Source: Metamycoplasma gateae (lineage in GTDB: Bacteria > Bacillota_I > Bacilli_A > Mycoplasmatales > Metamycoplasmataceae). From it: 64,000 nt of DNA. The DNA lies in NCBI RefSeq assembly GCF_036352135.1, contig NZ_CP143578.1, positions 434,001 through 498,000 of the forward strand, written 5' to 3'. Under the pieces are notes generated by a model. The model did not search any database, was not told the DNA's origin, and saw only the letters and a list, made by a program, of their open reading frames with translations. Each line of letters opens with the position of its first letter. Position 1 is the stretch's first letter. Below, in pieces: positions 21,092 through 32,125 of this stretch. The translations under genes were made by a program, and so were the position numbers.

Positions 21092-21153
21092 AGAAAAAAT
21101 ACAATTATTAAAAAAATATTTTTTTATCGGGCTTAAATATTATATATAAATTA

Positions 21154-22077
21154 TTAATTAATTATTATCTTTTTAAAATTATTTATTATTAAGTTTCTAA
21201 ATAATTCTTCCAAATCGTTTTTTTGATCTTTTGAATAATAGTAGCTTGTTAGTAGTTTTGTTTTTTTATTTGTTATATCTCTTGAAGAAGAAATTACCGT
21301 TGAAAGTGTTTTTAATTTTCGTGTTGCAAAAATATTTATTAAATAATCAAAGAATCATTGTGGTTTTAGTCCTAAAGATAAATTTGAAATTAATAATACA
21401 TCTACCTTATTTAAATAAAGCTCAATTGATTTTTTTTCTTCAGCATTGGAAGATAAATAATTAAATAAATCGTTTGCTGAAATAAACGCAACGCTTTTAT
21501 CAAAAGAAATTCCATTCATAGCTGCGATATATTTTAAAATGTCATTGCCGACTGACATACTATTATCGTATAATCATATGTTGTAGCTAAATTCAGGAGA
21601 TTTAAAAGCATTTTCTAATGTTTCTTTAATTCCTAATGATTCTTTTGTTTTGATTAATGAATTAATATAATTTTTTATATTACTTTTTGACTGAGAAAAA
21701 ACTTTAGTATCATTCATTGAAGAAGATGAATAATTATCAAAATAACTTTGAATGTTAGGATCTAAACTTGTTATCGATGTTAATCAAAAATTATCAATCA
21801 GTCTACTCTTTTGAAACATTGAATCAGCAGAATAATCCTCTGCTAAAAAACCATAAATATCAACAAATAGCTTATATGAAGGTTTAGAATTATTTTCAAT
21901 TACATAATCGTGATATCTTTGTAATATCCCCATACCTTTTTTTATTTGATAATCATTTAGGTTTAATCTTTTAATTTCATCAATAATAAAATCTTTTGAT
22001 AAAACTTCTTTTTTTAATTCTTCAACATTTATTTTATTATCAAATGAAATAACACTTTCTAATATTTCTTTTTTCAT
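21154..22077 (-). CDS. dnaI: DnaI-like helicase loader, Walker motifs degenerate
   Basis: A 307-residue protein in the place and with the outline of DnaI, which loads the replicative helicase. The N-terminal region includes MQKGMGILQRYHDYVIEN-like helicase-binding sequence. The AAA-like part reads YNIWLYDNSMSVGNDILKYI where active loaders have a GxxGxGKT loop, so Lys and Thr are replaced by Asn and Asp. Walker B VLLISNLS lacks the two acidic residues. SSSRD near residue 265 corresponds to the sensor region. It is probably a non-ATPase form. The ATG follows GAGAGGATATA and lies 16 bases after dnaB. Call rests on position and outline. Confidence 0.7.
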
Positions 22078-22093
22078 TATATCCTCTCAAAAA

Positions 22094-22963
22094 TTAATCA
22101 TCTCATGATAATCCATCATCTAAATTATGAGAGATTTCTTTAAATTTAGGGGTAGCAAAGTTTATGCTTGTATTATTTTTAAAATTAATAACTTGAGATA
22201 GTTCATTATCAATTAATTCAGCCTCAAATAAGTTTCTCTTAGCAAAATCATCTGCAATTTTTAAAATATAATTGCAAACTATTGAATTATTTACTGAAAT
22301 AGAATATTTTATAAAGCAATTAATAGCTTTATCATCAAAGTTTAATAACTTAATTTTTTTAAGCATTAGTATTTGTGATGGGCTCAGTTCTCTCTTGGTG
22401 TAATTAAAAATATATTCTTCAGAAGATAACGTATTTAATAATTCATCTTCATTAACCAAGGTAAAATCAAATGTTTCAATTGATTTTAGCATATTCTTAT
22501 CGCAATTAAATACATCAAAAAATGTTTTTGATACATCATTCATGTTTTTATTATCAAAATAATAAACTGCATGTTGTTTAATTAATTCATTAAATTTAAT
22601 TTCACCAATTTTATTTTTTAAAATATTAGCAATTAAACAATTATTAGAAATTTCATTAGCGTTTAATGGTTTTATTAATTTAAACAATAAATTTCCGTCC
22701 TTATCTTGAAATGTTTTAATAAGACCTAAACCTTCTAATTTATTTTTAGTTTCTTCTAATTCAAAATAATCTAATAATAAAAATTCACTTGTCTCATATA
22801 AATCATGTTTTTTTAATTTATTAATATTATATAAATCAAATAAATGATGATAAAAAGTAATTCCTAAACTTCCTATTATAGGAGAATAAAATGTTCTTAA
22901 ATTAATTAAATCATTAGAATTTATATCCGCTGAATTATCAACAAAAAATTTAACTTGATTCAT
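22094..22963 (-). CDS. dnaB: DnaB-type replication initiation protein (DnaD/DnaB family)
   Basis: A 289-residue protein related to B. subtilis DnaB, the replication initiation and membrane attachment factor, not the helicase. The N-terminus has INLRTFYSPIIGSLGITFYHHLFDLY, the hallmark winged-helix start of this family, and SPSQILMLKKIKLLNFDDKAINCFIKYSI corresponds to the second domain. It ends SWDD with a TGA Trp. Together with the following dnaI it forms a helicase-loading pair. GGAGGGTAAAATG defines the start. It is divergent from dnaE across a 413-bp intergenic region. Confidence 0.8.
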
Positions 22964-23128
22964 TTTACCCTCCTTCTTATTTTTTAATAAATTTAGTTTT
23001 TTCTTTCGACCTGCAAATAATTTTATGAGACTAATTCAATAAAAAGTCTCAATTTTTTATACTTTTTTTCTAATGTAATAAAATAGAGCTTTTTTATAAC
23101 AAATTTCATTTTTAGTTATCTTCTAAAA

Positions 23129-23304
23129 ATCAGCAATTTTTTCAAAAAAATATAAGTTTTCTACACAAAATTGTCGATAAAATCGTTATAAAAAGTCATA
23201 AAATTATGCTAAAAAAAGCTATTGTAAAAATATCATTAAAAATTAAGAAGAAAAACGGCTTTTTACTTAAAAAGGTGTTAAAAAATACTTAAAAAATTGC
23301 TGAT
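23129..23304. repeat. Long-range 14-bp inverted repeat
   Basis: ATCAGCAATTTTTT at 23129-23142 and its exact complement AAAAAATTGCTGAT at 23291-23304. The arms could close a 176-base RNA or DNA structure upstream of dnaE. Confidence 0.5.
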
Positions 23305-23364
23305 ATTATAATCTTTTGAACACACTCTTTCTATAAATTAAATTAATTATTTTTTTATATTATT

Positions 23365-23370
23365 TATAAT
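23365..23370 (+). promoter_or_regulatory. -10 box of dnaE (leaderless)
   Basis: TATAAT ends six bases before the dnaE ATG, and no Shine-Dalgarno sequence lies between. Transcription would start at or next to the start codon. Confidence 0.6.
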
Positions 23371-23376
23371 TAAAAC

Positions 23377-26355
23377 ATGAAATTATATAACCTTCATTTA
23401 AAAACAATTTTTTCATTTTTTGAAAGTACTATAACTGTTGATGATGCTATAAAAAAAGCTAAGGAAAATGATATAGATTACATAGTTTTTACCGAAAAAA
23501 ATCATTTTTTTAGTCTAGGAGAAGCAAATAAGAAATGTTTAGAAAATGGAATTAAACCCATTTTCGGATTAGAAACTTCACTTTTTGTAAATGAAGTTCC
23601 TTATAAATTTGTTTTATTTGCAAAAAATAAAGAAGCTTTTATTACACTAAAAAAAATATCATATCGTTTATTAAATAATGAAAAAATTACCTTAGAAGAA
23701 ATTCTAAGTTTTAATGATATTTTTATAATTGAAAATCCTAACCATAGTTATTACAAATTAACCAACAATATAATTAAAAATAAAAGCTATTATGTTGGTA
23801 TTTCTTTAGAAGAAATTAACAATGATAATTTAAATTTAAATGAAGAGGTAAATTATTTAATTTTTAACAATTTTATTACTCTTGATATTGAAGATTATTC
23901 AATTATCAGCTTGCTTAAAAAAATGAACAACGATGAAGAGAAAATACAATTAGATCCAGGTTTATTTTTTCAATTTGATCCAAAAAATAAATTAGTTAAA
24001 AAACTAGTCTTAAAAACTAATGAATTTATTAAAGATTTATTTTTTTCATTTGAAAAACAAAAATACGAATTGCTAAAATTCAAAAATGATCAAAATTTAA
24101 GTTCAAAAGATTATCTTAGATATTTAATTTGAAAAAACATAAATGGAAATGAGGATTTTATTAATCTTTTTAAAAATGAAGAGTATAGATCAAGGCTAAA
24201 AAAAGAATTTGAAATCATCACATCTTTAGAATTTGAAGATTATTTTTTAATCATTCAAGACTGAATAAATTGAGCTAAAAATAATAACATTGCAATAGGT
24301 CCAGGTAGAGGTTCATCTGCGGGTTCTTTAATTTCATACATACTTGGAATTACAGAAATAGATCCAATTAAATATAACCTTATTTTTGAAAGATTTTTAA
24401 ATCCAAAAAGAATTTCTATGCCTGATATTGATGTCGATGTACAGGATGATAGAAGATATGAAATAATAAATTATTTAGTAAATAAATATGGAGAAGATAA
24501 GGTTTCAAATATCATAACGTTTTCAACATTAGGTAAAAAATCAGCAATAAGAGATGTCTTAAGAGCTTATGAAGTTTCTCCTACGCAAATTAATCGTGTA
24601 TCAAAACTAATTTCTTCAGACGAAACTAGTTTGTCCGAAGAAGCTAAAAAGAATTCTGCTTTTATGTATGAGCTTATGCAAGTTAATAAAAATGATGAAG
24701 AATTTGCTGAACAAATAATTAACCAAACATCAAAAATATCTGGTTTTTATAGACAAATTGGTACTCATGCAGCTGGAATTATAATTTCTGATAAACCATT
24801 AATTGAATCAATTCCCTCTTTCAAAAATGATGAAGAATTTGAACAAACTCAATTAAGTATGGAATATCTAGAATATTTCGGTTTAATTAAAATGGATATT
24901 TTAGGTCTTAAAACCCTTAGCACAATTAAACAAATTGAAGAAAATATAAAATCAAATTTAAATATTGTTATAGACTGAAAAAAAATCGATTATAACGATC
25001 AAAAAACTTTCGAACTTTTATCTTCAGGAAATACTGCTGGGATTTTTCAGGTTGAAAGTCCAATAATGATAAGAGCTTTAAGGAATATTAAAATTAACTC
25101 ATTCAATGATATAAGTGCTGTTATTTCACTTAATAGGCCCGGTCCTATGGCTTATGTTACAAATTATGGAAAAAGAAAATTTAAACAAGAAGAAATTCCA
25201 TCAATTTCAAAAGAATATGATGAAATCGTTAAAGATACATATGGAATAATAATCTATCAAGAACAAATTATGGAAATTGCTCAAAAAATTGCAAGCATGA
25301 CTTTTGAAGAAGCCGATGTTTTAAGAAAAGTAATTTCTAAAAAGCAAAGTAATGAAATGAATGAAATAAGAAATAATTTCATAGCAAGGGCACTCAAAAA
25401 TAATTATTCTTTACAAACTTCATCAAGAATTTTTGATAACATCGAAAAATTTGCTGATTATGGATTTAATAAATCTCATGCTGTTGCTTATTCAATGCTG
25501 ACCTTTAAAATGGCATATCTAAAAGCTAATTACCCTCTTCAATTTTATGCCTCGTGTATTACAAGTGCAAACGGTGCTCAAGCGACAATATCAAAATATG
25601 TAAATGAAGCAAGAGGAATGAAAATTCAAATAATAAGTCCTGAGATTAATTTATCAAATGACGTTGCGACTATAAAAGACAAAAGTATAATTTTACCTTT
25701 TTCACTAATAAAAGGGATTGGACCTGAGATTATTAAATTAATTATTGAAAATAGAAAACAAAATGATAAATACATAAATTTTTTACATTGTATTTTATGT
25801 CTTAAAAATATAAAATCTGTAGGTAAAGCAACTTTAGAACTTTTAATAAAATCAAATTGCTTTAGAAACTTCAAACTATCTCAATCGACAATGCTAGCAG
25901 AAATAGATAACAATTCTAATTCAATGATTTTTATAAGTCAAAATTTAGCTAAAACCTCAAATGAAATACTAAATAAATTAATTGATAATAATCCAAAAAA
26001 CTATTTAGATGATGATGAAAAAGTTTTAGAAAAAAATGAAATAGATTTATTGGGCCAAATGTACAACTTTTCATCAACTAAAAATTATGAAGTGAATGGA
26101 AATCGCTTAATCGATACAAGAATTAATAATGAATATGTAATGGTTGTACAATGTATAAATGTTGTATTAGGAAATGATAAAAGAGGAAAAGCATATCAAA
26201 GAATTGACCTACAAGATTCTACACAAAAAGTTGTTGCTTTCATGTTTAAAATAAATACTGAACTAAATGAATTAAAAAATAAATTAATGAAAATAAAATT
26301 CATAAGAAAAGATGATAACAAAATTCTTTTATTAGATTGAAAGGTAATTAAATAA
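23377..26355 (+). CDS. dnaE: DNA polymerase III alpha subunit, DnaE type
   Basis: A 992-residue C-family polymerase. The N-terminal PHP domain starts YNLHLKTIFSFFESTITVDDA and has degenerate metal residues. The palm carries AIGPGRGSSAGSLISYILGI and PDIDVDVQDDRRYEIINYL with the catalytic Asp residues; fingers follow with LGLKTLSTIKQIE, SGNTAGIFQVES and ISLNRPGPM. DYGFNKSHAVAYSMLTFKMAYLKANYPLQFYA is the family tail of the polymerase core, then an HhH region. It is shorter than E. coli DnaE (1160) and lacks the PolC exonuclease insert. It overlaps the exonuclease gene by one base. Mollicutes usually have PolC as well, not seen here. Confidence 0.95.
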
Positions 26356-27227
26356 TGAATAAAAAAATATTAATAATTGATGGAACATATTTAGCATATC
26401 GTTCTTACTTTGCAATGAATAAAAGTAATGTTATTCTAACTGACGAAAACGGATTTTCAACTAATACTATTCTCCTATTTTTTAGAACTCTTTTTACTCT
26501 AATTAATGAACACAAACCTACACACTTGTTTATTGCTTTTGATGCTAAAGGAAAAACTTTCAGACATCAAATTTATAATCAATATAAGGACGGCAGAGCA
26601 AAAATGCCTATCGAATTTTATAAACAAATGGACTTAATAAAAGATATTTTGAATAATCTAAATATTACAAATATTGAAAAAGAAGGATTTGAGGCTGATG
26701 ATTTAATTGCTAAGGTTTGTTCTTTATACAATGGCGAACAAAAATTAATTTTCTCAGCAGACCAAGATTTAAATCAATTAATAGATGAAAATACTAATAT
26801 TATCAAGAAATATAAGGATACGATAATCATACTTAATCTTCAAAATTTCAAAGATATTTACGGGTTTGAACCTTATCAAGTTGTTGATTACAAGGCAATA
26901 GTTGGAGATAGCAGCGATAACTTTTTTGGAATTAAGGGAATAGGTCCTAAAACTGCCATTAAATTATTAGAAGAATTTGAAACTTTAGAAAATATATATT
27001 CAAACTTAGAAAATATAAAACCTAATTGAGCAACTAAATTTGAAGAATTTAAGGATATAGTTTTTAGAGATCAAAAAATTGCTAAATTAGTAACTAACTT
27101 TGATCTTGAAAACATAAGTTTAGAAAATCTTAAAATTTCAAACATTAAACCTAGTGAAAAGGCAATTGAAATCATTGAAAAATATCAATTAAATTCAATA
27201 AAAAAAGCAGTAATGAAATTTAAATAA
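26355..27227 (+). CDS. 5'-3' exonuclease (PolA N-terminal type)
   Basis: A 290-residue flap/5'-3' exonuclease with no polymerase domain, as in other mollicutes. It removes RNA primers and processes flaps during replication and repair. LIIDGTYLAYRSYFAM and HLFIAFDAKGKTFRHQIYNQYKDGRAKMP are the N-terminal metal and arch region; GFEADDLIAKV and SADQDLNQLI hold acidic metal ligands; VGDSSDNFFGIKGIGPKTAIKLLEEF contains the H3TH DNA-binding motif. It starts at the last A of the dnaE stop codon (TAATG), so it is translated with dnaE. Confidence 0.93.
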
Positions 27228-27249
27228 AAATTTGGCGACGCCAAATTTT
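27227..27249. terminator. Bidirectional terminator between the exonuclease gene and valS
   Basis: A near-perfect palindrome with an 11-bp stem, AAAATTTGGCG and its complement around one base, with T-runs on both strands. It separates two convergent genes. Confidence 0.85.
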
Positions 27250-29758
27250 ATTTTGATTTTTTCTTTAGTTCTTCTTCATAAAACTCTAAGTTTTTTCTAT
27301 ACATCGACAGCTTTTCTTCTTTTTCTTTAATTTTATCTGGTGATGCATTTTGCATAAACTTAGGATTGTTTATAAATTTTTCGTTGAATAATATTTCTTC
27401 CTTAGTTTTTTCAATTAACTTATTTAATTCTATAATTTCATTAGCTTTATCTTCTTCACGTTGGTAAATATATACATTACCAAAACTTGTTTTAATTGAA
27501 AAGTCTTTATTTTCATTAAATGTGAAATTTGATAATTTAAAAATAATTAATTGAGATGACAATGATATTTGTAATCCTTCAACAAAATAGCTTAAAGTTT
27601 CTGATTTTGATATTTGTTTATCTTCTCTGTATTTTCTTAATAAAGTAATTAATTCAATCAAGTTATTAATTTTGTTGGTGTCAAATTCTTCATCAACTTC
27701 AAAATTACTTAGTTCGTTTTCTAATAATTCTTCATAATAAATTTGTTGGAAAATATAGTCTGTTAAAAACGGCATATATGGATGGAGAGTAATTAAAATT
27801 TCTTTAAATAAATAATGTATGAAATAATTATTTTTCTTAAATTTTAAAAATTCTAAATATCATGATGAAAACTTATTAATGATAAAATCTTGAATATGTT
27901 TATACACAATTGTAAATTCATATTTTTTCATTGCTTCGTCAATGTTTTTACTCATCTTTATAAACTCTGAAAAAATTCATTTATCAAAGTCATCTAATTT
28001 TGAAAAATCAATCTTTTCTTTAATATCAACAGGTATAGCTTTAATTAATCTTGCAATATTTCAAAACTTATTAATAAATAATCTTGAAGCTTGGATTTTT
28101 TCATCACCAAAGTTTATATCTAAGCCAGGAGTACAATTAAATATTAATGACATTTTTAGAACATCGGAACCATATTCATCAATAACTTTAATTGGATCAA
28201 TACCATTTCCTAAAGATTTAGACATTTTTCTACCTTGTGAGTCTCTTACTAATCCATGTAGCAATACTTCTTCAAAAGGAATATCGTTCATGAATTCTAA
28301 GCTTTGGAAATACATTCTTGACACTCAGAAGAAAATAATATCATATCCTGTTACTAATAAACTTGTTGGAAAATATCTTTTTAATTTTTCTGTTGATTGT
28401 GGTCATCCTAAGAATACAAATGGTGCAAGCGCTGAACTAAATCATGTATCTAATACATCACTTTCTTGAACTCATCCTTCACCTGGACTTTTTATTTGAA
28501 CAAGTATCTTATTATCTTTATATCAAGCTGGAATTCTATGTCCTCATCAAATTTGTCTGCTTATTGTTCAGTCATGAACGTTTTCCATTCATTTAACTAG
28601 GTTATCTTTAAACTTGTTAGGTATTATTTTTACACCATTAGAAGAATCTAGATTTCTTAATAAATCATCAGAAAGTGATTTCATTTTAACAAATCATTGT
28701 GGCTTAACCAAGATTTCAATCGGTTCTTTAGATCTTTCACTATGACTTACAATTGAAGTTGTTTCTTCTATTTTTTCAATAAAACCATTCTTTTCTAAAT
28801 AATTTGCAATCTTAGATCTTGCTTCGAATCTGTCTAAGCCTTCGAAGTTTCCAGCTAATGAATTCATTAAACCATTATCGTTAATACATTCATTAATTTC
28901 TAAATTGTTTCTTTTTATAATTTCAATATCATCAATAGCATGTGCTGAAACTTTCATAACACCAGTACCAAATTCTAAATCAATAGAATCAGATGAAATT
29001 ATTGGCATTTCCTTATTTGTTAGTGGATGAATTATTTTTAGATCTTTTAACTCTTTAAAACGTTTATCATTTGGATTTAAAGCAAGTGCAACATCTGAAA
29101 ACATTGTTTCAACTCTTGTTGTGGCAACTAAAAGGTTTTGTTTCATACCTTTAATTGGATATTTAATGTAATACATTTTTTGCTTAGTTTCAACAGGAAC
29201 TACTTCAATATTCGAAAGCGCTGTTTTTAATTTTGGATCTCAAATAATCGCTTTTGTATCACGATATATCAATCCTCTCTCAAACATATCTACAAATACT
29301 TTTAAAACAGCTTCATTAGCATCATTATCAAGTGTAAATCTTTCGCTTGTATAATCTAATGCTAATCCTAGTTTTGCTCATTGCTTATTAATATTATTTG
29401 AATATTCTTCTTTTCATTTTCAAATTTCTTCAATAAACTTTTCTCTACCTAATTGATATTTATTTTTCCCTTGTTCGGCTAATCTTTTTTCCACAACTGC
29501 TTGAGTTGCAATTCCGGCATGATCCTTACCTGCAACCCACATAACATCAAAACCTTTGATTTTCTTATATCTTATTATTGTATCTTGGATATATGTATCA
29601 AGGGCATGACCAATATGTAATTTTCCAGTTACATTAGGAGGGGGTAAAATTATGGTAAAAGGTTTTTTATCTAAGTCATGACTTGAAAAAGATTTCATAT
29701 CAATTCATTTTTGATGCATTCCTTTTTCAACTAGTTTATGATTGAAATTCTTATCCAT
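27248..29758 (-). CDS. valS: Valyl-tRNA synthetase
   Basis: An 836-residue class I synthetase that charges tRNA-Val. [18 protein letters not shown] holds the HIGH motif (about residues 30-47), [14 protein letters not shown] follows, an editing domain with [13 protein letters not shown] and [12 protein letters not shown] lies in the middle, and [14 protein letters not shown] is the KMSKS loop. A coiled C-terminal arm ends the protein. CAGGAGATAAT gives a good ribosome site for the ATG at 29758. Upstream the reading frame stays open without TAA or TAG for a further 789 codons, through the pseudo-ABC-ATPase ORF, so a larger fusion product cannot be excluded. It ends in a bidirectional terminator. 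Confidence 0.95.
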
Positions 29759-32125
29759 ATTATCTCCTGTTTTATTGTTTATTTTTTTAGTTATATCAAT
29801 AATAATTTGTTCTGAATATTCTTGTTTGTTATCAATTTTTTTAAATGTATTTTTTTCTTCTCTATCAAATAAAAATAGATCTCTTAATTTTTGATTTTTT
29901 GTATTGTGTTTATTGATTCAATTAGTTAGCTGGTATCACTTACATCATACGTAATGATCTGGTTCTATTTCGTACTTAAATATATTTTCAAAGTCATTAA
30001 TTTTTTTAATGAAATCATTGTAATATTTATCTAGATTTTCTTCTTCTTTGCCTAACTGTTTTTTAAGAATAGGGTTTATTGGGTTATCCATTATTATATT
30101 TGTCTTACCCTGTTCAATAATTCTTGAATTATAAAGAATATTTAAATCGGTTGTTAATTTAGAAGCAATGTTAACATTATCTAATAAATATATACCTAAA
30201 GCTTCTTTATCTAGTATATATGTATTAATTTGACTCAATATTTTAAATTGATAATCTTCATTTAATTTTTTAATATTGTTGCCGACTATTAGCAAGCTTG
30301 GATTGTTAAAAATTAGTTTATTTAACTCAAGTGATATTTTTTCATCTAAAGTTAAATAAGATAGATTCATAGCAAATTTTTCTAATGAAATGTTTGAATT
30401 ATTAAGCACCTTGTATATACTTGATTTTAATATTAGCTTAGGAACCTGGACCTTAACATCTATACTATTTTCAACAAACTTTTTATAACTTGAAAACTGG
30501 TTAAATAATTGCAACAGCAAACCTTTAGATTCTTTTAAAAGGTTTAATGATTTAAAAAATGGGTCAGCAGAAACTAATTCTGTATCAGTTGTATCATCTG
30601 TATTCAAGATTATTAAATAATTTAATAATTGATCGATTTTTTTATCAATTATTTTTAACTCCTTAGCATTTTTTAAATAAATTGGAGTTGCTTTGTCGTT
30701 GATTTCTTTTGTCTGGTGTTTAATTACCTTACCATGGCTTTCGATGTTTCAATGATACTCAGCTTCTTTCTCAAAAACATCATATTCATACATTTTCAAA
30801 TCATGAATTTTGAATGTTTCTTGATTTTTATTATCTTCTTCCAGAATATAATTACTTAATATTATTTCTTCAGTTTTTTCTTCGATTTCTTGTTTTAAAA
30901 TCTTAAAACGTTCAAAGTACATTTTTGAGTTATTTGCAAGCATCGTTTTTGATACTTGATGAATCTGTTTCTTTAATTTTCTCTTTGTTCCTGTTGGTCC
31001 AAGATTATTTATTTCAGTAATCATGCTATCTCTTAGATCATTAAATTCCTTAACAAAGTCAATGAACATTGAATGATTTAAAAATTGAATTTGTGTTATA
31101 TTTTTTTTAAAGAAATTAAAATATATTTTATTAATGTAATATCTTGAATAATAGTGAAGAAAAGATTCTGGTTTTAGGTTTCTTTTTAAATGAAATTTAT
31201 TAAAATTTATTTCTTGTAAAAAATCTTGTTTTAACTTATAAAAATACTTTCTTACCGCCATTTTCTTAGTATTTTTAAATTTAATGATTTCTAAACTTTG
31301 TAATGCTCTTTGTCATATAGATTTTTTAGAATTCAAAGAATTTTCTTTGGCTTTTTTATTATTTAATAAATCGGTGTACTTCTTTTTTGCTAGTTTATAT
31401 TCTTTATAATTTAATAAAGTTTTACCGCTTTCATAATTGTTAATAGTTTTTTCTAAAAAATTAAAGAAATCAATCTCATTGGATTGAATTATTTTAATAA
31501 TTTGTTTAATTAATCGGCTTATATCTTGGATTAAAAGTATATGATCATTACGATCTGATTTTTCTAAATGTTCTTTTTCATGTATTAATAATAATTCTTT
31601 TAATTCTTTTAATAAAGATTGAATTTCTGTTTGAAGATCAAAATAAATTTCAGAATATTTTAAATGTAAATGATATTTTGAATCTTGATAAAAGTCATCT
31701 CATTTTTTATTTAAAACAGTTGTTAATAAGTTAATGACATTACTATTTTTAAAATACTTTTCTAAATATGAAAATACTGTTTCTTTAGTTTTATTTTCAA
31801 ATAAATCGTCATTTTCAAAAGCATATGATAAATTACTTTTGTAAAGTATATCGTTATTATTTATTAGTGAATATTTTTCGTCAGATTGCTTAAATTCTAT
31901 AAAGCCCTGATACGAACTATTACTTGATTTATTGTTTGTTAGAAGCTTAAAAATTGCATTTTTTGCACTATCATCATTACCGACAATGCCTAAAATACTG
32001 CTTTTAGATAACTTAAAATTTAAGTTGTGTACTAATGTTTTAAAAACTTTTTTATTATTTTCTTTAACTCTAAGTCTCTTCTTTAACTCTAAAACTCTTA
32101 AACCAACTATCCTTTTTCTATCCAT
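29759..32125 (-). CDS. Degenerate ABC-ATPase-like protein, open into valS
   Basis: A 789-codon ORF with no stop before valS. Residues about 1-100 look like the first half of an ABC ATPase: HNLNFKLSKSSILGIVGNDDSAKNAIFKLL, with a changed Walker A (the Lys kept, the Gly and Ser lost). About 450 residues of lysine- and glutamate-rich helical sequence follow. The second half appears near residue 560: LEKFAMNLSYLTLDEKISLE in place of LSGGQ, SLLIVGNNIKKLNE in place of Walker B (no acidic pair), then RIIEQGKTNIIMDNPINPIL, like the tail of OppF-type ATPases. It is therefore probably not an ATPase. It overlaps the ECF gene stop (TAATG). Fusion to ValRS, stop loss, or sequencing error are all possible. 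Confidence 0.7.

Larger units (their letters stand above)
22964..23376. other. AT-rich intergenic region between dnaB and dnaE
   Basis: No gene is seen. It has a hairpin with GAGACT/AGTCTC stem at about 23024-23052 followed by a T-run on the plus strand, a 14-bp inverted repeat whose arms are 148 bases apart (23129-23142 and 23291-23304), and many A- and T-runs. It carries promoters for both divergent genes, and could hold a small RNA. Confidence 0.6.

Noticed and set aside
23150-23175. DnaA-box-like TTTTCTACACA in the dnaB-dnaE gap
   Set aside because: Two mismatches to the consensus TTATCCACA, only one site, no dnaA gene; not enough for an origin.
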